Source: Streptomyces sp. JJ66 | GTDB taxonomy: Bacteria > Actinomycetota > Actinomycetes > Streptomycetales > Streptomycetaceae | DNA length: 64,000 nt | Direction: 5' to 3' | NCBI RefSeq assembly: GCF_019303495.1 | Contig: NZ_JAEVFI010000004.1 | Coordinates: forward strand, 1-64,000 | Part shown: piece by piece, positions 23,633-33,423 of the stretch | Layout: the number at the start of each line of letters is the position of its first letter | Position numbering within the stretch: position 1 is the first letter of the stretch | The notes under the pieces: model-generated | Database searches by the model: none | What the model was told of the DNA's origin: nothing | Seen by the model: the letters and a program-made list of their open reading frames with translations, nothing else | Made by a program: the position numbers and the translations under genes

Positions 23633-26600
23633 ATGGACGGTGACGTGTTCGGGATCGGGGAGCTGCGGCGGCGGGTGCTTCAGGCGTGGGCGGCGTCGCC
23701 CGCGCGGTTCCGGGAGGACGCCAACGCCGAGGAGGAGCTGGCGCTTGGCGGCTACCGGGACCGGCTGGTGGTGGAGCTGGCGCAGAACGCCGCCGACGCC
23801 GCCGCCCGCGCCGGCGTGCCCGGCAGGCTGCGGCTCACGCTGCGGGACGGCACGCTGGTCGCCGCGAACACCGGGGCGCAGCTGGACGCGGCCGGAGTGG
23901 AGTCGCTGTCCACGCTGCGCGCGTCGGCCAAGCGGGACGCGGGCGGCGAGAGCGGCACCGTGGGCCGGTTCGGCGTCGGTTTCGCGGCCGTGCTGACCGT
24001 CAGCGACGAGCCCGCCGTCGTCAGCCACGGGGGCGGGGTGCGGTGGTCGCGTGCGGAGGCCCGCGAGGCGGCGGGCGAGCTGCCCCAGCTGGCCGATGAG
24101 CTGCGGCGGCGGGACGGGCACGTGCCGGTGCTGCGGCTGCCGCTGGCCGCCGAGGGCAGCGCGCCCGAGGGGTACGACACCGCCGTCGTCCTGCCGCTGC
24201 GGGACGCCGCCGCCCACGAGCTGGCCGAACGCCTGCTGCACGGCGTGGACGACGCGCTGCTGCTGGCCCTGCCCGGGCTGAGCGAGGTCGTCGTGGACAC
24301 GGCCGCCCACGGGGTGCGCACGCTGACCCGGCGTCAGGACGGGCCGTACACCGTGATCGGGGACCGGCGCTGGCGGGTGGCGTCCGCGCACGGCACGCTC
24401 GACCCGGCCCTGCTCGCCGACCGCCCCGTGGAGGAACGCGCCCGCCCGCACTGGTCGGTGACGTGGGCGGTGCCCGTGGACACCGCCGGGGCACCGCAGC
24501 GGCCCGGCACCGCGCCCGTCGTGCACGCGCCCACCCCGACCGACGAGCCGCTGGGCCTGCCCGCGCTGCTGATCGCGACGTTCCCGCTGGAATCCACCCG
24601 CCGCCACACCGCGCCCGGCCCGCTCACCGACTTCCTCACCGAGCGCGCCGCCGACACCTACGCCGAGCTGCTGCGCGCGTGGCGCCCCGTCAGCCCCGGC
24701 GTCATCGACCTCGTCCCAGGACCGCTGGGCCGCGCCGCGCTGGACGGCGCCCTGCGCGCACGCCTGCTGCGGCAGCTGCCCGCGGTGCCGTTCCTGCCCA
24801 GCGCCCACGCCGCCGACGACCCCGACGACCCCGCCGACGAGCCGTACGCCCTGCGTCCGCGCGACGCGGAGCTGGTCGAGGGCGCGGGCCAGGACACCGT
24901 GGAGGTGCTGGCCGAGCTGTTCCCCAGCCTGCTGCCCGCCGGGCTGGAACGCCGCACCGAGCTGCGCGCGCTGGACGTGCCGCGCATCCCGCTGGGCGAG
25001 GTCATCGACCGGCTCGCGGGCATCGAACGCGACCCCGCCTGGTGGCACCGCCTGTACGACTCCCTCACCGGGGTGGACCCCGACCGCCTCACCGGCCTGC
25101 CCGTACCGCTCGCCGACGGCCGCACCACGATCGGCCCCCGCCACGTCCTGTTGCCGCTGCCCGACCTCGCGGATGCCGAGCGCCTCGCCCGCCTCGGCCT
25201 GAAGGTGGCGCACGCCGAGGCCGTACACCCACTGCTGGAGAAGCTGGGCGCCCTCCCGGCCACGCCGCGCGCGGTGCTCACCACGCCGCAGGTCCGCGCC
25301 GCCGTCGCCGCCTCGCTGGACGCCGACGAGCTGTGGGACGGAGCCGAAAACGGGGCCGGCCTGGACGCCGACGAGCTGGCCGACACCGTGCTCGGCCTCG
25401 TCCGCGACGCGGGCCTGGCCGTGGGCGACGAACCGTGGCTGGCCGCCCTCGCCCTGCCCGACGAAGACGGCGAACTGGCCCCGGCCGGTGAACTCCTCTA
25501 CCCCGGCAGCGCCTTCGCCGCCGTCCTGCGCCCGGGCGAGGTGCCCGCCTGCGCCGCCGCCCTGGCCGAACGCTGGGGCGAGCACACGCTCGCCGCCGCC
25601 GGTGTGCTCGCCGCCTTCCCGCTGGTACGCGCCGCCGACGTCGTGCTCGACCCCGACGAGCTGGAACCGCGCGACACCGACTACGCCGAACCCGACGACG
25701 CCGGGCTGCTGGACGCCGTGGACGTGTGGTGCGAGGACATCCTCGACCAGCTCCCCGACACCCCCGTCCCGCCCGTCGCCACCGAACTGCTCGCCGTCCG
25801 CGACCTCGACCTGGTGGACGACGACCGCTGGCCGGGGGCGCTCGCCCTGCTCGCCCAGCCACCCCTGCGCGACGCGCTCACCACCCCGGTGCGCGTCCTG
25901 CTGCCCGACGGCACCGCCGAGTCCGTCCGCCCCTACACCGCCTGGTGGCTGCGCGGCCACCCCGTGCTCGACGGCCGCCGCCCCGCCGGACTGCGCGCCG
26001 CTGGCGGTGACCCGCTGCTCGCCGGGCTCTACGCGGAGGCCGACGCCAGCGGCTTCGACGACCCCGCGCTGCTGCACGCCCTCGGGGTGCGCACCTCGGC
26101 CGCCGCGCTGCTGGACGAGCCGGGCGGCGCCGCCGAACTGCTGGCCCGGCTCGCCGACCCGGACCTGTCCGTCCACCCCGCGCAGCTGCACGGCCTCTAC
26201 ACCCTGCTCGCCGGCCTCGACCCGGCCGAGGTGACGCTCCCCGATGAGCTGCGCGCCGTGGTGGACGGCGCCGTGCGCGTGGTGGACGCCGAGAGCGCGC
26301 TCGTCGCCGACGCCCCCGACCTGCTGCCCCTGGCCACCGGCCGCGCCCTGCTCCCGGTGCGCCCGGCACAGGCCGCGCGGCTGGCCACCGTGCTTGACGT
26401 CGGCTTGCTCAGCGAGGCGCTGCCCGCCCCCGTCCCCGCGGGCGGCACCGAACACGCCGTGCCGGAAGGGGTGCGCGCCCTGCTGGGTCCGGCGGCGCCG
26501 CGCAGCTACGTCGAGCACGACGAGCTGGTCATCGACGGGGTGGAGGTGCCGTGGCGGCTCACCCCGGGCGGGGAGCTGCACGCCGCCACGCTGGAGGGCG

Positions 26601-26716
26601 TCGCCGCGGGCCTGGCCTGGGCCGCGTCCGCCTGGCCGCGCCGGTTCGAGGTCGCCGCGCTGCTGGAGGACCCCGCCCGCACGGACGAGCTGGCGGCAGC
26701 GCGCTGGTTCGAGTAA
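23633..26716 (+). CDS. Sacsin-like GHKL ATPase, 1027 aa
   Basis: The N-terminal Bergerat-fold ATP site is clear: N-box VVELAQNAADAA (Glu48, Asn52, Asp55), DG and NTG loops (residues 72-81), and GRFGVGF lid (111-117). It is related to Hsp90 and sacsin-repeat ATPases. The remaining 900 residues are Ala/Leu/Asp/Pro-rich with no further motif that I recognise. Large actinomycete proteins of this kind are conserved but uncharacterised; chaperone-like or DNA-associated roles are possible. It is a single-gene unit upstream of serC on the same strand. Confidence 0.8.
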   Translation: MDGDVFGIGELRRRVLQAWAASPARFREDANAEEELALGGYRDRLVVELAQNAADAAARAGVPGRLRLTLRDGTLVAANTGAQLDAAGVESLSTLRASAKRDAGGESGTVGRFGVGFAAVLTVSDEPAVVSHGGGVRWSRAEAREAAGELPQLADELRRRDGHVPVLRLPLAAEGSAPEGYDTAVVLPLRDAAAHELAERLLHGVDDALLLALPGLSEVVVDTAAHGVRTLTRRQDGPYTVIGDRRWRVASAHGTLDPALLADRPVEERARPHWSVTWAVPVDTAGAPQRPGTAPVVHAPTPTDEPLGLPALLIATFPLESTRRHTAPGPLTDFLTERAADTYAELLRAWRPVSPGVIDLVPGPLGRAALDGALRARLLRQLPAVPFLPSAHAADDPDDPADEPYALRPRDAELVEGAGQDTVEVLAELFPSLLPAGLERRTELRALDVPRIPLGEVIDRLAGIERDPAWWHRLYDSLTGVDPDRLTGLPVPLADGRTTIGPRHVLLPLPDLADAERLARLGLKVAHAEAVHPLLEKLGALPATPRAVLTTPQVRAAVAASLDADELWDGAENGAGLDADELADTVLGLVRDAGLAVGDEPWLAALALPDEDGELAPAGELLYPGSAFAAVLRPGEVPACAAALAERWGEHTLAAAGVLAAFPLVRAADVVLDPDELEPRDTDYAEPDDAGLLDAVDVWCEDILDQLPDTPVPPVATELLAVRDLDLVDDDRWPGALALLAQPPLRDALTTPVRVLLPDGTAESVRPYTAWWLRGHPVLDGRRPAGLRAAGGDPLLAGLYAEADASGFDDPALLHALGVRTSAAALLDEPGGAAELLARLADPDLSVHPAQLHGLYTLLAGLDPAEVTLPDELRAVVDGAVRVVDAESALVADAPDLLPLATGRALLPVRPAQAARLATVLDVGLLSEALPAPVPAGGTEHAVPEGVRALLGPAAPRSYVEHDELVIDGVEVPWRLTPGGELHAATLEGVAAGLAWAASAWPRRFEVAALLEDPARTDELAAARWFE

Positions 26717-26841
26717 CCGGGCGGCCCCGGGCGCCCGGGCGCCCTTCCCGTGGGTGGCCCGGGCGTCGTCCGGCGGGGCAGGCAGGCGTGGACACGCGTC
26801 TCACCCCCCGGGACGGCGCCGTCAGCCACGGGGCGAGCCGC

Positions 26842-27972
<1,131 letters not shown>

Positions 27973-28004
27973 CAGCCCCCACCCCCGCGACGAGCCCGAC
28001 CCAC

Positions 28005-28045
28005 GATCCCCGCAGCTCCCTGGGCTCCTGCGCGGTGCGGGGATC
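28005..28045. terminator. Hairpin between convergent serC and the beta-propeller gene
   Basis: 10-bp arms GATCCCCGCA/TGCGGGGATC with a 21-nt loop lie in the 136-nt convergent gap. Confidence 0.5.
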
Positions 28046-28108
28046 GCCCCCACCCGGCCCGCCCGTGCGCCCGTCCCCACGGCGCGCTCGGGCTGTCAGG
28101 GCGGGCCT

Positions 28109-29122
28109 TCACCGCGCGTGCTTGCGGCGTCCGCGCAGGCCGAGCCACACCGCGAGGGCGATGGCGAGGACGGCGCCGCCGATGGCCACGGTGTCCCCGT
28201 CCACGTCCCGCCCCTCGCCGGAGCCAGCGCCGTCCCGGGCGGGACCGGTGCGCGCGGGGTCCTCGCCCGCGTCCCCGTCCGCACCCTCCGCCGCGGCCAC
28301 CGGCAGCAGCTCGCCGGTCAGCTCCTTCGCGACGACCTCCGTGCCCGCGCCCTCGCTCCCGTACAGCAGGTGCCGCCCGTCCGGGGTGAAGGTGATCGCC
28401 TCCCCCTGCTGCTGGATCGGCACCGGGAGCCGCCCCAGCCGCTCGGGCGCGCCGTCCTCCCACGCGTACATCAGCGCGCCGAAGTAGCTGCGCACCGCGA
28501 GCCGGGTGCCGTCCGGTGAGAACGCGGCGTCGGTGGCCCACAGGCCGATGTCGGCGACGCGCTCGAACGTGTTGACGCCGTCCGCCGACAGCGACTGTGG
28601 CCCCGCGTACAGCCCGTCACCGCCCTCCGTCTTGCCGACGATGTACACCCGCCCCGTGAGCGGGTGTACCGCCAGCGACTCGGCGTCCCGCGCGCCGTCC
28701 GCGTACCGCACGGTGTGGACTTCCGGCTCGATGGTGGTGTCCGCCAGCTGCTCCGGCTCGGCGAACCGGTAGATCCACACGTGCGGCCACGTGCCGCCGA
28801 GGTTGTCGCCGATGTCGCCTACGTAGAGGTCACCGTCCGGGCCGACGGACACCGCCTCCAGGTCACGCCCCTCGACGCCCGTCAGCGTCACCGTCGCCAG
28901 CGTATGGCCGGTCTCACCGTCCACCGCGAACAGCTGCGCCTGGTTCGCGCTGTCGTTGTGCGTCCAGTACACCCCGGGGTGCGTCCGGCTGGCCGCGAGC
29001 CCGCTGCTCTCCACGATGGCCGGGTCCCGCAAGACGAACCCCGGCCCGCCCTCGTCGGCCACCGCGCTGCCCGCCGCCCCGAGCACCAGCCCGACCCCGA
29101 TCCCCGCCACCCGTGTCCACAT
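28109..29122 (-). CDS. Secreted, membrane-anchored beta-propeller protein (337 aa)
   Basis: Signal peptide (residues 1-23, VAGIGVGLVLGAAGSAVA), propeller-like repeats (about 30-265) with SSGLAASRTHPGVYWTHNDS, DLEAVSVGPDGDLYVGDIGD and AFSPDGTRLAVRSYFGALMY blades, a Gly/Asp/Ala linker, then a C-terminal transmembrane helix (about 310-330) and RGRRKHAR. It should face the outside of the membrane. No catalytic residues are recognised. Similar actinomycete proteins are annotated only as WD40/TolB-like. Confidence 0.75.
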   Translation of the reverse strand: MWTRVAGIGVGLVLGAAGSAVADEGGPGFVLRDPAIVESSGLAASRTHPGVYWTHNDSANQAQLFAVDGETGHTLATVTLTGVEGRDLEAVSVGPDGDLYVGDIGDNLGGTWPHVWIYRFAEPEQLADTTIEPEVHTVRYADGARDAESLAVHPLTGRVYIVGKTEGGDGLYAGPQSLSADGVNTFERVADIGLWATDAAFSPDGTRLAVRSYFGALMYAWEDGAPERLGRLPVPIQQQGEAITFTPDGRHLLYGSEGAGTEVVAKELTGELLPVAAAEGADGDAGEDPARTGPARDGAGSGEGRDVDGDTVAIGGAVLAIALAVWLGLRGRRKHAR

Positions 29123-29271
29123 GCCCCCAGCCTGCCATCCGCCGCCCCACCGCCTGCGCAGGGGCGGCGGATAGCAACTGGGGGAGCGGAACCTCTGGGG
29201 CGGGGGCAGCCGAGGGCAACAGAAGTACGAGTTCCGGATGCGCGGCGGCGCCTTGCCGCTTCACGTCTAGG

Positions 29272-29300
29272 TTGATTTGACTTGTCATGTCAAGTAGTCA
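29272..29300 (+). promoter_or_regulatory. Candidate hicAB promoter with inverted repeats
   Basis: TTGATT (29272-29277), a 17-nt spacer, then TAGTCA (29295-29300), ending 13 nt before the hicA GTG. The spacer region holds an ACTTG-N6-CAAGT inverted repeat suited to binding by the HicB dimer. Confidence 0.5.
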
Positions 29301-29313
29301 TTGACTTACACTC

Positions 29314-29528
29314 GTGAAGTACCGGGATCTCGTCAGGAAGATCAGAGAGCGCGCGAAAGCCGAGGATGTGGTGCTTGACATGCTGCGGCAGAAGGGAAGC
29401 CACACCAGGTGTGGCGCTGTGGCGGAACGTCAGTCGTCATTCCCAAGCACACCGAGATCAACGAGCTGACCGCGCAGAGCATCTGCGAGGCGTTGGAAGC
29501 CGAACTGGGCGAGGGATGGTGGCGGTGA
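29314..29528 (+). pseudogene. hicA: hicA mRNA-interferase toxin, frameshifted
   Basis: From GTG 29314 the frame gives KYRDLVRKIRERAKAEDVVL and LDMLRQKGSHTR, containing the HicA catalytic His in GSHxxW-like context. It then shifts -1 near 29410: the other frame reads VWRCGGTSVVIPKHTEIN and continues with ELTAQSICEALEAELG to a TGA that overlaps hicB. Together they make a normal HicA. One missing G in a GGG run would explain the break. As written the toxin should be inactive. Confidence 0.65.
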
Positions 29529-29998
29529 GCGGGTATCGGGTCACGGCACGGAGAACCGGTGACTGGTGGGCCTTGGAGGTTCCGGAACTGCCGGGCGTTT
29601 TCACTCAGGCCAAACGTCTTGACCAGGCGGAAACCGTGGCGAGCGAAGCCATCGCGGTGATGCTGGATGTCGCCCCCGGCGACGTGCGCGTGGAGGTGGA
29701 GCCGGTGCTGTCGCGCGACGCGCGGGAAGCGCTGGCGCATCTGGCGGCGGCCCGGGCGGCCGCGGCGGATGCCGTCGTGGGGGAGAAATCCGCCGCGCTG
29801 GAGGCGGCCGCCGTGTTGACGCGTGAGCTGAGCCAGCGTGATGCGGGCCGGCTGCTGGGCGTTTCCTTCCAGCGGGTCTCCCAGTTGCTCAAGGAGCGTG
29901 CGGCTCAGACAGCGCAGGAGCACGGTGTGCTCCCAGCGCGACGCCGCTCTGGCAGCGGACCCGGGCACGAGCCAGGCGGGGGCCGGGCCGCCGCCTGA
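29525..29998 (+). CDS. hicB: HicB-family antitoxin with C-terminal HTH (157 aa)
   Basis: The GTG start overlaps the hicA stop as GTGA, with GAGGGA eight nt upstream. Residues 1-60 are the degenerate RNase H-like HicB fold (DWWALEVPELPGVFTQAKRL). Residues about 100-135 carry a helix-turn-helix (SQRDAGRLLGVSFQRVSQLL) that should bind the operator upstream of hicA. The tail is basic and Gly-rich. With hicA broken it may persist only as an orphan regulator. Confidence 0.8.
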   Translation: MSGYRVTARRTGDWWALEVPELPGVFTQAKRLDQAETVASEAIAVMLDVAPGDVRVEVEPVLSRDAREALAHLAAARAAAADAVVGEKSAALEAAAVLTRELSQRDAGRLLGVSFQRVSQLLKERAAQTAQEHGVLPARRRSGSGPGHEPGGGRAAA

Positions 29999-30216
29999 GT
30001 CCGGTGCCCGGGGGCGAAAGCCGGGGACGCTGCGAGATGCTGAGGTGAGGTGATCCGCGAGTCCATCGGTACCGCGCTCCCCACACGGCCAGTGCGTGGA
30101 GCGCGGGTGGCGGCGCCCACGTCGAGCTTGATGGCGTCGCGGACGGTGTCCTCCTCCTCGGGTGCGTGAGCGGCATCACGCCCCAGGTCACAGCGGTGGC
30201 CCGGCAGAATGTGCCG

Positions 30217-30891
30217 GTGCGCTACATGACGGTCGGGGACTCGATGACCATCGGTGCCGCCGGTGACTACACCTGGCGCTACCGCCTCTGGCAGCACCTG
30301 AGCGGCCTCGGCCCGGTGGAGTTCACCGGCCCGCACTCCGCGCTGCACGAGGGCTCGCCGGCCTACGGTGACCCGGCGTTCCCCGCCGCCGCGCGCCGCC
30401 ACCTCGCCGGCTGGGGCGAGGGCTGGCTGCACCACGCCCCGCGCATCGGTGACGCGGTGGCCCGATACGCACCGGACGTCCTGCTCATATCGCTCGGCCT
30501 GATCGACCTCGGCTTCTATACCTGCCCCGAGCAGACCCTGGCCAACGCGCACCGTTTCCTCGCCGCCGCCCGCGCCGCCCGGCCCTCGGTGCGCGCGGTG
30601 CTGCTGCCGGTGATCCCCAACGTGCGCGCCGCCACCGACGCCCCCTTCGCCGCCCAGGTGTCCCACTTCAACGCGCTGCTGGCCGGAGCCGTCGCGGAGC
30701 TGACGACCCCGGCTTCCCCGCTGGTGCTCGCGGTGCCGCCCACCGACTGGGACCTCACCCGCGACACCTACGACGGCACCCACCCCTCGGCCCCCGGCGA
30801 ACACCGTCTCGCCGCCGCCTTCGCCGACGCGCTGCACACCGCGTGGTCCCTCGGTGCCCCCTACCCCGCCCCGCTCGCGGCACAGGTGTGA
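30217..30891 (+). CDS. SGNH/GDSL-family hydrolase (224 aa)
   Basis: Block I is MTVGDSMTIG (nucleophile Ser), and block V is DGTHPSAPGEHRLA with the catalytic Asp-x-x-His. Blocks II-III are less clear (ISLGLIDLGF). No signal peptide is seen, so it is probably a cytoplasmic esterase. GTG 30217 is chosen because CAGAAT lies 6 nt upstream as a leaderless -10; a longer frame opens at 30166. The substrate is unknown. The gap back to hicB (29999-30216) shows no gene. Confidence 0.75.
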   Translation: MRYMTVGDSMTIGAAGDYTWRYRLWQHLSGLGPVEFTGPHSALHEGSPAYGDPAFPAAARRHLAGWGEGWLHHAPRIGDAVARYAPDVLLISLGLIDLGFYTCPEQTLANAHRFLAAARAARPSVRAVLLPVIPNVRAATDAPFAAQVSHFNALLAGAVAELTTPASPLVLAVPPTDWDLTRDTYDGTHPSAPGEHRLAAAFADALHTAWSLGAPYPAPLAAQV

Positions 30892-30992
30892 GTCGAACGC
30901 GTTTGCGCTCCGCCCGTGACCTGGACGCTGTGCGTATCGTTGTACCGCGCGGCTGTCCCCGCCTTCCGAGGGCAGCGGGGAGGAGCGCCACG

Positions 30993-31583
30993 GTGACCAT
31001 CGCACTGCACGACGACAGGACCGACATGGCCGACGGCGACGATCTCAGCCTGGACGAGCTGTTCGAGCGGCTTGAGCGCATGCCCGTCCCCGAGGGGTAC
31101 AAGGTCGAGATTGTCGAGGGGATCGTCTACATGTCGCCGCAGCGGCCGAACCACTGGGACCTTATCTTCGAGATCAGCTCCCAACTGGACGCGCGATACG
31201 CGCGTAAGCGCATCAAGTCAGACGTGCGCATCGACTTCCCCGGCCACCAGAACGGCTTCGCATCCGACGTCACGGTGCTCCGGGAAGGTGTGGCTATCAC
31301 GCCCTCCGCCCGGTACCGGCACGAAGACGTCGAGTTTGTCGCCGAGGTGATCTCCAAAGGTACGGGCGCCAACGACTACGGCCCCAAGAATCGCGCCTAT
31401 GCCGCCGCCGGGGTGCCCGTTTACCTGATCGTCGATCCCTATGCCGGCCGCTGCCACGTCTATACCCAGCCCAAAGACGTTGGCTACGGCAGTCAGCTGA
31501 CCATTGACTTCGGTATCGACATCGACCTCACCGACACGGTCGTCGGCATCACCCTCACCACGGACGCCTTCGCGCGGGACTGA
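30993..31583 (+). CDS. Uma2-family endonuclease-fold protein (196 aa)
   Basis: GTG start with GGGGAGG nine nt upstream. It has the Uma2 pattern: IVEGIVYMSP (about 41-49), a SDVTVLREG strand with Asp92, and VEFVAEVIS with Glu118, then KNRAYAAAGVPVYLIVDP. These residues form a PD-(D/E)xK-type site. Streptomyces carry many paralogues; none has a settled function, and a nucleic-acid-processing or transposon-linked role is proposed. Confidence 0.85.
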   Translation: MTIALHDDRTDMADGDDLSLDELFERLERMPVPEGYKVEIVEGIVYMSPQRPNHWDLIFEISSQLDARYARKRIKSDVRIDFPGHQNGFASDVTVLREGVAITPSARYRHEDVEFVAEVISKGTGANDYGPKNRAYAAAGVPVYLIVDPYAGRCHVYTQPKDVGYGSQLTIDFGIDIDLTDTVVGITLTTDAFARD

Positions 31584-31646
31584 GATGGCGTACGGCCGGT
31601 GCCGCGTGCTTGCCTGGAGTGGGCTCCAAGGCGTTGGCTGGGCGGC

Positions 31647-32642
31647 ATGGAGTACACACAGCTGGGCCGCACGGGGCTCAAGGTCAGTCGGCTGGTGCTG
31701 GGCACCATGAACTTCGGGCCGCAGACGGACGAGGCGGCCGCACACGAGATCATGAACGCCGCGCTGCACGCGGGCGTCAACTTCTTCGACACCGCCAACG
31801 TCTACGGGTGGGGCGAGAACAAGGGCCGGACGGAGGAGATCATCGGCTCCTGGTTCGCCGGCGGGATGGACCGGCGCGAGAGGGTCGTCCTGGCCACCAA
31901 GGTGTACGGCAACATGAACGTGGACGGGCAGAACTGGCCGAACCACGACCGGCTGTCGGCGGTCAACATCCGCCGGGCCGTGGACGCGAGCCTCAAGCGG
32001 CTGCGTACCGACTACATCGACCTCTACCAGTTCCACCACGTTGACCGGCGCACGCCGTGGGAGGAGATCTGGCAGGCGATCGACGTGCTGGTGCAGCAGG
32101 GGAAGATCCTGTACGCCGGGTCGTCCAACCACGCCGGGTGGCACATCGCGCGGGCCAACGAGACGGCGGCGCGGCGCGGCAGCCTGGGCCTGGTGAGCGA
32201 ACAGTGCCTGTACAACCTGGCCGAACGGCGCGCCGAGATGGAGGTCATCCCGGCCGCGCGGGCCTACGGGCTCGGCGTCATCCCGTGGTCGCCGCTGCAC
32301 GGCGGGCTGCTGGGCGGGGCGCTGCGCAAGGAGCAGGCGGGCGGCGCGGCGCGCTCGGCGTCCGGCCGGTCAGCGGACGCGCTGCGGAACACCGCGATCC
32401 GCGAACAGGTGCGGGCGTACGAGAACCTGCTGGACCAGCACGGGCTGGAGCCCGGCGAGACCGCGCTGGCCTGGCTGCTGACGCGGCCGGGGGTCACGGG
32501 GCCGATCGTCGGCCCGCGTACCCGGGAGCAACTGGAGTCGGCGTTGCGCGCGGTGGAGCTGGAACTCGGTGCGGAGGTGCTGACGGCGCTGGACGATATC
32601 TTTCCGGGGCCGGGTCCGTCCCCGGAGGCGTTCGCCTGGTAG
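31647..32642 (+). CDS. Aldo/keto reductase (331 aa)
   Basis: TIM-barrel NADPH oxidoreductase with the full catalytic tetrad: Asp48 and Tyr53 (FFDTANVYG), Lys85 (LATKVYG) and His130 (YQFHHVD). The NADPH-binding GPRTREQLESAL sequence is near the C-terminus. Length and the MEYTQLGRTGLKVSRL start are those of YajO/YghZ-like (AKR12/AKR14) enzymes. The gene lies 63 nt after the Uma2 gene. The substrate cannot be inferred. Confidence 0.93.
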   Translation: MEYTQLGRTGLKVSRLVLGTMNFGPQTDEAAAHEIMNAALHAGVNFFDTANVYGWGENKGRTEEIIGSWFAGGMDRRERVVLATKVYGNMNVDGQNWPNHDRLSAVNIRRAVDASLKRLRTDYIDLYQFHHVDRRTPWEEIWQAIDVLVQQGKILYAGSSNHAGWHIARANETAARRGSLGLVSEQCLYNLAERRAEMEVIPAARAYGLGVIPWSPLHGGLLGGALRKEQAGGAARSASGRSADALRNTAIREQVRAYENLLDQHGLEPGETALAWLLTRPGVTGPIVGPRTREQLESALRAVELELGAEVLTALDDIFPGPGPSPEAFAW

Positions 32643-32728
32643 CCGCCGTCCCGGGAGCGCCCCGGCACGAGTCCGCCGGTAGGGGCCACGACGCGGGCGG
32701 GCGGGACGCGCGGCGGCTCGTCCGGCGG

Positions 32729-32818
32729 CTACGCGCCGATGACCGCGACGGCGGCGACGACCGCGAGCAGGAGCAGCAGCGCGGCGCTGACGACGAGCTT
32801 GCGGGTCTTGGCGTTCAC
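32729..32818 (-). CDS. 29-aa single-pass membrane micropeptide
   Basis: The GTG start overlaps the thpR stop by 4 nt (GTGA). Short basic head NAKTRK, then one hydrophobic helix LVVSAALLLLLAVVAAVAVI. Coupling to thpR suggests real translation. Function unknown; it could modulate the MFS transporter made from the same transcript. Confidence 0.5.
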   Translation of the reverse strand: MNAKTRKLVVSAALLLLLAVVAAVAVIGA

Positions 32819-33423
32819 GGCGTCCACGGTAGCCGGTCGGCCGGGCGGCCGAGCGGCCAGTGGGACACGGCCTCGTAGCGCGGCTGTTCGCCGGGGATGC
32901 CGGAGTGGGGGAGGTGGCTGCGGACGAGGGTGAGGGTGTCCGCGCGCCAGGGCGGTGAGGTGAGCGGGGCGAGCGCGTCCGCGAACGGGGCGAGCCGCGC
33001 ACCCCGCGCGCGGGCCAGGGTCAGGTGCGGGGTGTAGCGGGCGGGCCCGGCGTCCGGGTGGCGACCGGCACCCACCCGGCGTCCGGCCGCACGGGCGGCG
33101 GCGGCCAGGTGCGCCAAGTCGGCCAGGGCGCCGTCCTCGGTCTCGGTGATGCCCGCCCACAGCGCCCGGTCGGCGAACCGGCCGCCCCCGTGCAGGCGCA
33201 GCCCCAGCGGGTGCCCGCGCCGCGCCGCCCGCTCCAGGCGGGTGCCCAGTCCGGGGACGTCGGCGTCGGGCACCTCGCCGTAGAACGCGAGCGTGACGTG
33301 CCACCCGGCGGCGTGCGCCCAGCGCAGCGCGTCCGCGTCGGGCAGCGCGTGCAGGGCGCGCACCTCGGCGGTGAGCGCGGCCACGACCTCGCGCGGGGGC
33401 AGCAGGGCCGCGAACAGCCTCAT
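32815..33423 (-). CDS. thpR: RNA 2',3'-cyclic phosphodiesterase
   Basis: 202 aa two-histidine phosphoesterase. The paired HxT motifs are His42-Val-Thr44 (WHVTLAFYG) and His133-Leu-Thr135 (PHLTLARA). The N-terminus MRLFAALLPPREV is typical of the LigT/ThpR family, which opens 2',3'-cyclic phosphates on RNA. The start is in an ATGA overlap with the upstream MFS gene, and the stop overlaps the downstream micropeptide. Confidence 0.9.
   Translation of the reverse strand: MRLFAALLPPREVVAALTAEVRALHALPDADALRWAHAAGWHVTLAFYGEVPDADVPGLGTRLERAARRGHPLGLRLHGGGRFADRALWAGITETEDGALADLAHLAAAARAAGRRVGAGRHPDAGPARYTPHLTLARARGARLAPFADALAPLTSPPWRADTLTLVRSHLPHSGIPGEQPRYEAVSHWPLGRPADRLPWTP

Noticed and set aside
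23417..26581. 1054-aa minus-strand ORF opposite the sacsin-like gene
   Set aside because: Low-complexity Gly/Arg/Gln composition with no motif; it is the antisense shadow of a gene with a clear ATP site.
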